A DNA stretch of 8,396 nucleotides from JBDTZF01 sp040005265 (GTDB lineage: Bacteria > Verrucomicrobiota > Verrucomicrobiia > Chthoniobacterales > UBA10450): positions 1-8,396 of the forward strand of contig JBDTZF010000114.1 in assembly GCA_040005265.1 (NCBI GenBank), written 5' to 3'. The translations under genes and the position numbers were made by a program. This document shows, one piece after another, positions 1 through 4,894 of this stretch. The notes below the pieces were generated by a model. The model had not been told where the DNA came from and ran no database searches. It saw only the letters and a list, made by a program, of their open reading frames with translations. Each line of letters begins with the position of its first letter. The stretch's first letter is position 1.

Positions 1-743
1 TCGCGGTCGCGGTCTCTGTCTCGGCGCATGGCGAGTGGACGACTCTTTCAGCGAGTTCCGATGCCGGGCCATCCGGTGTTGTTCACCGGCATGTCGCACT
101 GAGAAATGCTCAGGGCGAAGAACGCGTCGATGTCGATCTTGCGTTGTTTTCGGCGAAATCGTGCGCGTTGCGAATAATTCAGAACGAGAGCGGAAACAAT
201 GCCCTCGCGGAAGTCATGCAGAGTGAAAAATGTCTGGCCGGCGTCAATGGCGGGTACTTCAATCCGGAATTTGCGCCGATTGGTTTGCGAATTATTAACG
301 GCCAGATAGTGACGCCTTTGGTCCGCGCCCGCCTGTTGACTGGGCTTCTCGTTTCATCCTCGCGCGGTGTTCAGATTCTGCGAATCCGCGAGTTTTCCAT
401 TCGCTCCAAGGTTGATTCGGCCGTCGAGTGCGGTCCGTTTCTCGTCGAACTTGGCCAGCCCATTCGCGGTCTGGACAACACGCGCGCGGCGCGGCGCACG
501 TTTGCTGTGACGGCCTCGCCGGACCGCGTTGCGCTCGGATTTTGCTCCGAGGTTTCGCTCGCTGGCTTGTCTCAGATTCTTTCCACGGCGCGATTGGCGG
601 ACGATTTTAAAGTTCAGCGTGCTCTGAATCTCGATGGCGGATCGTCCAGCGCGTTTTGGGTTGCGCGAAACGATGGCGCCCCGATTTCGATTTCAGAACA
701 AAAATCGGTTCGCGATTTTATTGGAATGATTCCAAGACGCTAG
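1..743 (+). CDS. Exported phosphodiester glycosidase (NAGPA-type) family protein, 5' end cut off
   Basis: The frame is open from the window edge (first whole codon at position 3) to a TAG at 741-743, giving 246 visible residues. The TTG at 144 is only an internal codon, because the frame and recognisable protein continue upstream of it. The visible start (AVAVSVSAHGEW) resembles the end of a signal peptide, so the protein is probably exported. Family hallmarks appear in the expected order: GVNGGYF (about 240-260), CGPFLVELGQPI, RRTFAVTASPDRVALG, then LNLDGGSSSAFWV (about 620-660) and a closing VRDFIGMIP. These match the phosphodiester glycosidase fold known from human N-acetylglucosamine-1-phosphodiester alpha-N-acetylglucosaminidase and bacterial relatives. 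Members cleave sugar-phosphodiester bonds; the substrate here cannot be told. A 6-bp inverted repeat (TTGGAA-TGA-TTCCAA, 721-735) sits just before the stop and is probably incidental. Confidence 0.85.
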   Translation, partial: AVAVSVSAHGEWTTLSASSDAGPSGVVHRHVALRNAQGEERVDVDLALFSAKSCALRIIQNESGNNALAEVMQSEKCLAGVNGGYFNPEFAPIGLRIINGQIVTPLVRARLLTGLLVSSSRGVQILRIREFSIRSKVDSAVECGPFLVELGQPIRGLDNTRAARRTFAVTASPDRVALGFCSEVSLAGLSQILSTARLADDFKVQRALNLDGGSSSAFWVARNDGAPISISEQKSVRDFIGMIPRR

Positions 744-812
744 CGCGTCGCAGCGGAAACCGTCGAAAATAGCCGGCTCGACAGAGTCTCGTCCTGCCGT
801 TCTTATTGGCGG

Positions 813-1580
813 ATGCGCACATTTGGCGGTTTCAGATCAGGCGATAAATTTTTCTATGGAGAAGTAGTCGGCGACGACGTGCATGTTTTAGCGCGGCCAT
901 TTTGGATCGACATCGAAGCAACCGGCGAACAGCAGAAGCTTACCGAGTTGGAAATTAATCTTCCGGTTGCGCCCGCGAAGGTGATCGCGGTGGGGCTCAA
1001 CTACGCCGATCATATTAAAGAGATGTCGCGAACCCCGTTGGGCACGCCGTTGATCTGGTTCAAGGCGCCGAGTTCCCTTCTTGCGCATCAGGGCAGGGTA
1101 GAAATCGCCTTTCCCGATCATCAGACCGATTTCGAAATCGAGCTCGCTGTGGTCATTGGCTCGCACACCAAGAATGTGAGCGCGAAGGAGGCGCGGGAAT
1201 GCGTTTTCGGTTACAGCATTGGGTTGGACATCAGCGATCGCGATTTGCAGAAATCGGAAAAACAATTTGGGCGGTGTAAATCGTTTGATACCTACACTCC
1301 CGTCGGGCCGTTCGTGTATTCCGATGTCGATGTTCGCGACCTGGCGATCGAGCTCCGCAACAACGGCGAAGTGAAACAACAGGCGCGAACCAGTCAGATG
1401 ATTTATTCGGTTGCCGAGATCGTCTCCTTCGCGAGCCGTTCTCTCACGCTCCAGACCGGGGACGTGATTTTGACCGGAACGCCGTCCGGCGTAGGGCCGA
1501 TTCGCACGGGCGATCAGCTGGAAGCGCGGATTGGTGACTGGATACCGTTGCGCATCGGGGTGGTGAACGCGCCGGCTTGA
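813..1580 (+). CDS. Fumarylacetoacetate hydrolase (FAH) family protein
   Basis: This 255-residue protein has the FAH C-terminal catalytic fold over most of its length. GLNYADHIKE lies at residues 61-70. DFEIELAVVIG (106-116) supplies two acidic metal ligands, E108 and E110, and GLDISDRDLQ (137-146) supplies the third, D139. KSFDTYTPVGP (156-166) and LTGTPSGVG (220-228) are further family blocks. Such enzymes are Mg2+-dependent cytosolic hydrolases or decarboxylases of beta-diketo acids, such as acylpyruvates, oxaloacetate and aromatic ring-cleavage products. The exact substrate is not visible, so I give no symbol. The ATG at 813 is the only reasonable start after the upstream stop, and no clear Shine-Dalgarno precedes it. 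The gene lies 69 bp after the glycosidase gene on the same strand and may be cotranscribed with it, but no functional link is obvious. A FAH-type 2-hydroxyhepta-2,4-diene-1,7-dioate isomerase is the main alternative name. Confidence 0.9.
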   Translation: MRTFGGFRSGDKFFYGEVVGDDVHVLARPFWIDIEATGEQQKLTELEINLPVAPAKVIAVGLNYADHIKEMSRTPLGTPLIWFKAPSSLLAHQGRVEIAFPDHQTDFEIELAVVIGSHTKNVSAKEARECVFGYSIGLDISDRDLQKSEKQFGRCKSFDTYTPVGPFVYSDVDVRDLAIELRNNGEVKQQARTSQMIYSVAEIVSFASRSLTLQTGDVILTGTPSGVGPIRTGDQLEARIGDWIPLRIGVVNAPA

Positions 1581-1584
1581 GAGA

Positions 1585-1613
1585 TTGCCTTACATCCTCA
1601 CGACCAGGATAAT
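1585..1613 (+). promoter_or_regulatory. Candidate sigma70-type promoter for the exbB operon
   Basis: TTGCCT (1585-1590) and GATAAT (1608-1613) are separated by 17 bp. They match the -35 and -10 consensus at 4 of 6 and 5 of 6 positions. The pair lies just after the stop of the FAH gene and would leave a leader of roughly 130 nt before exbB. Promoter consensus use in this lineage is not certain, so this is only a good candidate. Confidence 0.4.
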
Positions 1614-1720
1614 CCGAAGTATAAGGAAGTAACCTCTAAAGAAAGCAATTTGAATAATGGTGAAAAGTTTTTCTCGACTTCCGACCAGCCCATTTGGGAT
1701 AAAAGCACTCGAAAGAAATA

Positions 1721-1745
1721 CCGAGCCGGTAACTCGGCCTAGGCC
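1721..1745 (+). promoter_or_regulatory. Hairpin plus 10-bp palindrome just before the exbB start
   Basis: CCGAG (1721-1725) pairs with CTCGG (1733-1737) around a 7-nt loop. Overlapping its 3' arm is the perfect palindrome GGCCTAGGCC (1736-1745), ending 6 nt before the exbB ATG. The palindrome occupies the place where a ribosome binding site would be, and no normal Shine-Dalgarno is seen. It could be an operator or a structure that affects translation initiation. No known regulator site, such as a Fur box, is recognisable. Confidence 0.3.
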
Positions 1746-1751
1746 TTAACT

Positions 1752-2681
1752 ATGAAAACAACGTTTACTGTTTGTATCTGCACCGTCGCGCTTGCGCTAA
1801 CTTCGCTTGCTCAGAATCCTCCTCCTCCGCCACCGACCGGGCCGGGGCCTGCAGTATCGCCGGCGCAAGCCGGAGCGCCGATTCCTCCGCCTCCGGCCGG
1901 CATGTCGCCTGGAATGGCTCCTGGTTCAGCACCAGCGGGCGCGCTTGCTTCACCCGCGCCAGGCCAATCAGTTCCTGTGACATTGAGCCCATCACCGGCG
2001 GGTTCACCGGCAGCAGCAGCGCCGGGAGGCGAAGCGCACCTCACGGGCAATTTCCTCATCGACAATTTCCGCAAGGGCGGCCCGATCATGTGGCCGATTC
2101 TGATCGTCTCTATTATCGCTTTAACGGTCGTGATCGAGCGAATCTTTTGGTGGATGGGACGCTGGTTCCGGCGCGATCCCAAGCGGATTGAGAAGGTATT
2201 CACCGCCGTCGAGAATAGCGACATTGCCGAGGCCTCCAGACTTTCTCGCGGGTCGCGGGATCCCGTCTTGCGCATGCTATGGAACGGTTTGAATCACCAG
2301 CATGCTTCCCTGCAGGGAGCGTTACAGGTTGCTGCCGGCATCGAAATTAAGCGGGCCGGACGATTCCTCGTTGTCATGGACACTCTGGTAACCCTGGCGC
2401 CGTTGCTGGGTTTGTTGGGAACCATTACCGGTCTTATCAAATCATTTAGCTTCCTTGGTAATGAGGAGCTTGCCGTTACAGCCGTCACGGGTGGTATCGC
2501 CGAAGCTCTGATCGCCACCGCGTGCGGTCTCGGTATTGCCATCTTCGCGCTGATTCCGTTTAACTTTTTCACCTCCCGCGTGTCTAACTTGGAGTTCGAA
2601 TTGCAAACGGCAGCCACGAACCTGGAGGTGATGTTGGAAGCAAACGCGAAAAAGGAAGCTGGGGTCGCTTCGGCCCGATAG
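1752..2681 (+). CDS. exbB: ExbB/TolQ/MotA-family proton channel subunit with signal peptide and Pro-rich arm
   Basis: This 309-residue inner-membrane protein would form the proton-channel scaffold of a TonB-type energy transducer. It opens with a signal-peptide-like segment (MKTTFTVCICTVALALTSLA), followed by a Pro/Ala/Gly-rich stretch (about residues 22-92) with PPPPPP and PPPP runs. The first membrane helix is around 112-132 (PIMWPILIVSIIALTVVIER). A cytoplasmic domain follows, then two further helices around 208-232 (TLAPLLGLLGTITGLI) and 247-272 (GGIAEALIATACGLGIAIFAL). The LAPLLGLLGTITGLI and EALIATACGLGIAI blocks are the ExbB/TolQ hallmarks. E. coli ExbB is shorter and lacks the signal peptide and Pro-rich arm. 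The gene begins a same-strand run with exbD, tonB and a second exbD, so an ExbB role is preferred over TolQ or MotA. No clear Shine-Dalgarno is visible; the ATG at 1752 is chosen because it gives a good signal peptide. Confidence 0.93.
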   Translation: MKTTFTVCICTVALALTSLAQNPPPPPPTGPGPAVSPAQAGAPIPPPPAGMSPGMAPGSAPAGALASPAPGQSVPVTLSPSPAGSPAAAAPGGEAHLTGNFLIDNFRKGGPIMWPILIVSIIALTVVIERIFWWMGRWFRRDPKRIEKVFTAVENSDIAEASRLSRGSRDPVLRMLWNGLNHQHASLQGALQVAAGIEIKRAGRFLVVMDTLVTLAPLLGLLGTITGLIKSFSFLGNEELAVTAVTGGIAEALIATACGLGIAIFALIPFNFFTSRVSNLEFELQTAATNLEVMLEANAKKEAGVASAR

Positions 2682-2714
2682 GAGAATCGCGAACGGGACT
2701 AAATCCATCAACTC

Positions 2715-3152
2715 ATGCGACTACCCTCTCTCATAGTACACAAGAAGGCGCGGATCGAGATCATCCCACTGATCGACATCATGTTCTTTCTGCTGGCCAG
2801 CTTCATGATGGTGAGCTTGAGCCAGGTACATATGAAAGGCATGAAAGTCATGCTTCCAACCGGCCAGTCCGGCGAAACGCAGCCGAAAAATAACTACATC
2901 AGCGTGTCGGTCAATGAGAGTGGAAACTTCTTCTTCGACAAACAGGAGCTGAGCTACGACGCGATGTTCCAGCGGCTGCAACTCGTGCATCAATCGGATC
3001 CCGAGGCGAAAGTGTTTGTCCGCGGCGATGCCAACACGGTTCATGGCAACATCATCCGGTTGCTCGATCTTCTTCGTGCTGCTGGGTTTCTCAAAGTCTC
3101 GTTCGAAATAAAAAGTCAGGCGCTCAAGGGAGTGCCCGGACCGGCGACGTAA
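2715..3152 (+). CDS. exbD: ExbD/TolR-family biopolymer transport protein, first copy
   Basis: This 145-residue protein has a short cytoplasmic N-terminus, a single membrane helix (about residues 16-37) and a periplasmic domain to the end. The helix starts IIPLIDIMFFLLASF, and D21 is the conserved aspartate expected to carry protons in the ExbB/ExbD channel. The periplasmic part ends with the typical KVFVRGDANTVHGNIIRLLDLL block, in which conserved residues precede the terminal helix and strand. It lies 33 bp after exbB and 9 bp before tonB, as expected for a transducer operon. The Shine-Dalgarno is weak. A second exbD at 3803 encodes an identical membrane anchor but a quite different periplasmic domain. 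TolR would be the alternative, but the adjacent tonB favours ExbD. Confidence 0.93.
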   Translation: MRLPSLIVHKKARIEIIPLIDIMFFLLASFMMVSLSQVHMKGMKVMLPTGQSGETQPKNNYISVSVNESGNFFFDKQELSYDAMFQRLQLVHQSDPEAKVFVRGDANTVHGNIIRLLDLLRAAGFLKVSFEIKSQALKGVPGPAT

Positions 3153-3161
3153 TTCACTGGT

Positions 3162-3800
3162 ATGGCGCAAACCACCACAACGGAGACAGTCAAACCGGTG
3201 CTTTTCGAACCGCCGCCGCGCTTGCATGTCTGGCTCTGTCTCGGCGCGGCCCTCGCCATTGATTTGACGGCAGTGCTCCTCGCCCAAAAACGCGAGGCGC
3301 CGCCGGTCGATCTTTCCGATATCCCCATCGCGGTAGTTGAAGCGACCATGCAGGCGGAAGAGCAGCCGACGCCGCCGCCCGAAGAAGTCATGGCTCCCAC
3401 GCCTCCGCCGGAACCGGAAAACACGCCCGAGTTTCACGAGGAAACCACGCCACCTCCGAAGATAAATAGACCGCAGAAGATTGCACCGATCAAAGCGCCA
3501 ACGGTCGGAAAGGTTGGCCCGATGTCGATCTCCAGCGCCAAGGCTCTCGCCGTCTATGCGCCACGGCCGCAGTATCCCTATGAAGCGCGTTCGCACCATG
3601 TCATGGGCAGCGGCGTTTGCGTGGTGTCAGTCGACACGGGGACCGGTCAGGTGACCGACGCGAGCATGGCCCAAAGCATAGGGAACCCGATTCTGGATAA
3701 TGCCGCGGTCAGCGCCTTCCGCTCGTGGCGATTCAAACCCGGCACGGTTTCCAAAGTGCGAATCCCGATCACTTTTACCATGTCCGGAGCCTCCTATTAG
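3162..3800 (+). CDS. tonB: TonB-family energy transducer
   Basis: This 212-residue protein has the classic TonB layout. A short cytoplasmic N-terminus leads to one membrane helix at about residues 22-41 (HVWLCLGAALAIDLTAVLLA). A periplasmic linker rich in Pro and Glu follows (about 47-115, with PTPPPEE, PTPPPEPE and TTPPPK). The C-terminal TonB domain runs from about 128 to 208, including PQYPYEAR, GSGVCVVSVDTGTGQVTDA, NPILDNAAVSAFRSWRFKPG and VRIPITF. TonB spans the periplasm and transmits energy from ExbB/ExbD to outer-membrane TonB-dependent transporters; none is encoded in this window, so the cargo is unknown. The gene starts 9 bp after exbD1 and ends 2 bp before exbD2, which strongly suggests one transcript and coupled translation. 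Confidence 0.93.
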   Translation: MAQTTTTETVKPVLFEPPPRLHVWLCLGAALAIDLTAVLLAQKREAPPVDLSDIPIAVVEATMQAEEQPTPPPEEVMAPTPPPEPENTPEFHEETTPPPKINRPQKIAPIKAPTVGKVGPMSISSAKALAVYAPRPQYPYEARSHHVMGSGVCVVSVDTGTGQVTDASMAQSIGNPILDNAAVSAFRSWRFKPGTVSKVRIPITFTMSGASY

Positions 3801-3802
3801 CT

Positions 3803-4273
3803 ATGCGATTGACCTCACCCATTCCTCACAAGAAAGCGCGGATCGAGATCATCCCGTTGATCGACATCATGTTCTTTCTGTTGGCCAGTTTCATGATGGT
3901 CAGTCTCAGCCAGACCCACATGAAGGGTATCCGGGTGAACTTACCCTCGGGTCCGCCGCCTCCGGGCCCCCCACAGAAAGATTATGTTTCAATCCAGGTG
4001 AGGGAGGGCAATGTAATTTACGTCGATGGCAACCCGATGGTGCCGGACGACCTGCATGGGTATCTCTTTCGTTTGCATCAGGCGAATCCGGAGCTCAAGG
4101 TTTCGATCAGCGCGGAGATGATGGCGTTGCACGGTGACGTGATTAGGGTACTTGACGAAGTTCGCACCGTTAAAATCACCAAGGTGGGCTACCAGATTCG
4201 AGCGGCTCAGAAGCAAGGCGCTCCATCGGGAGCTCCCGGGGCGCCACCGCCTCCACCGCCCCCTAAGCGTTAG
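3803..4273 (+). CDS. exbD: ExbD/TolR-family biopolymer transport protein, second copy with Pro-rich tail
   Basis: This 156-residue paralogue follows tonB by 2 bp. The same frame stays open upstream to a GTG at 3725, but that start lies inside tonB. The ATG at 3803 gives an N-terminus (MRL) aligned with that of exbD1 and is preferred. Residues 9-37, including the membrane helix and channel aspartate D21, are identical to exbD1. The periplasmic domain differs markedly: an added PSGPPPPGPP linker follows the helix, the core reads NPELKVSISAEMMALHGDVIRVLDEV, and the end is a GAPGAPPPPPPPKR tail. The two ExbD proteins could form mixed dimers within one ExbB pentamer or serve different partners; this is inference. 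The stop codon overlaps the convergent rdgB stop by 4 bp. Confidence 0.92.
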   Translation: MRLTSPIPHKKARIEIIPLIDIMFFLLASFMMVSLSQTHMKGIRVNLPSGPPPPGPPQKDYVSIQVREGNVIYVDGNPMVPDDLHGYLFRLHQANPELKVSISAEMMALHGDVIRVLDEVRTVKITKVGYQIRAAQKQGAPSGAPGAPPPPPPPKR

Positions 4274-4854
4274 GCTGATAGGAATTGCGCTAGCTGATTC
4301 ACCGCCCTAGCCCGGTGGCTGATCCCATTCTTAGTTTCGACCGGTAATTCACCGAACGTCTGATCGAATCCCTCCGGCTGGAAAATGGGATCGTAACCAA
4401 AACCCCCCATGCCGCGCGGAGGATCGACAATCGTTCCTTCTACGCCGCCCTCGAAGGTCCGGAGCAGTTGCCCATCCCGCGCCAGCACCAGAACGCAGCA
4501 GAATCGCGCTGACCGGTCTCCGGCCGAGCCGGCCTGGGCAAGCTCGCGATACAACTTGTCGATGTTTTGCTGGTCGGTCGCCTTCGGCCCGGCATAGCGC
4601 GCGGAATAAATCCCGGGCGCTCCGTTCAGCGCGTCTACTTCCAAACCGGAGTCATCGGAGACGACCAACCCGGTCACTTCCTTTGACACGGCAAGCGCCT
4701 TCAAAATAGCGTTCTCTTTGAACGTCCTTCCACTTTCCTCGATCTCGGAAATTTCCGGATGCTCTGACAAATCGCGCACAACGAAATTCGGTTTGAGCAT
4801 CCGCTGAAGCTCGCGGGTTTTATGCCCGTTGCGTGTGGCCAGTACCAAATCCAT
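4270..4854 (-). CDS. rdgB: XTP/dITP diphosphatase (RdgB/HAM1 family), non-canonical purine NTP pyrophosphatase
   Basis: This 194-residue cytosolic enzyme hydrolyses dITP, ITP and XTP to monophosphate and pyrophosphate, keeping deaminated purines out of DNA and RNA. The length is normal for the family. Hallmarks in order are ATRNGHKTRE at the N-terminus (6-15, nucleotide and phosphate binding), FKENAILKA (45-53), SDDSGLEVDALNGAPGIYSA (66-85, with the catalytic and metal-binding acidic residues), FGYDPIF (152-158) and SHRARA (179-184). The start ATG (4854-4852) is preceded on its own strand by an AGGAAA Shine-Dalgarno-like sequence with 5-7 nt spacing. The gene is convergent with exbD2, sharing TTAG at 4270-4273, and divergent from leuS across 40 bp. 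Its expression is probably independent of both. Confidence 0.96.
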   Translation of the reverse strand: MDLVLATRNGHKTRELQRMLKPNFVVRDLSEHPEISEIEESGRTFKENAILKALAVSKEVTGLVVSDDSGLEVDALNGAPGIYSARYAGPKATDQQNIDKLYRELAQAGSAGDRSARFCCVLVLARDGQLLRTFEGGVEGTIVDPPRGMGGFGYDPIFQPEGFDQTFGELPVETKNGISHRARAVNQLAQFLSA

Positions 4855-4859
4855 TTTCT

Positions 4860-4883
4860 TTTCCTACTTTCCTGCTTTCCTAA
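4860..4883. repeat. 8-bp tandem repeat (3 units) between rdgB and leuS
   Basis: TTTCCTAC, TTTCCTGC and TTTCCTAA stand in perfect 8-bp register, with TTTCCT at 4860, 4868 and 4876. The repeat fills most of the 40-bp divergent spacer. On the minus strand each unit reads AGGAAA, so the copy nearest rdgB can act as its ribosome binding site and the others as spare copies. On the plus strand it is a pyrimidine tract ahead of leuS. Confidence 0.75.
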
Positions 4884-4894
4884 GAGATATTCCG

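Noticed and set aside
721..735. TTGGAA-TGA-TTCCAA inverted repeat as a terminator of the glycosidase gene
   Set aside because: It lies before the stop codon, has a short AT-rich stem and is not followed by a T tract.
744..812. Possible readthrough fusion of the glycosidase and FAH genes, which are in the same frame with no further stop in the gap
   Set aside because: Only 23 codons separate the TAG from the ATG, so an open gap is easily explained by chance, and both proteins look complete at this junction.
888..1379. Minus-strand open frame of 163 residues opposite the FAH gene
   Set aside because: No recognisable motif, and it is fully covered by a conserved enzyme on the other strand.
1815..2028. 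Pro/Ala/Gly-rich part of exbB as a separate repeat element or frameshift artefact
   Set aside because: The frame is continuous from a good signal peptide to the ExbB core, and proline-rich segments recur in the partner proteins, so it is better seen as a real linker.
2721..3599. Long minus-strand open frame (292 residues) opposite exbD1 and tonB
   Set aside because: Its translation is Arg/Asp/His-rich with no family motif, and it lies wholly opposite two well-supported genes. It is a compositional shadow.
4829..4894. TTG start giving LeuRS 22 extra residues
   Set aside because: The extension overlaps rdgB, shows no family similarity, and the ATG at 4895 gives the usual LeuRS N-terminus.
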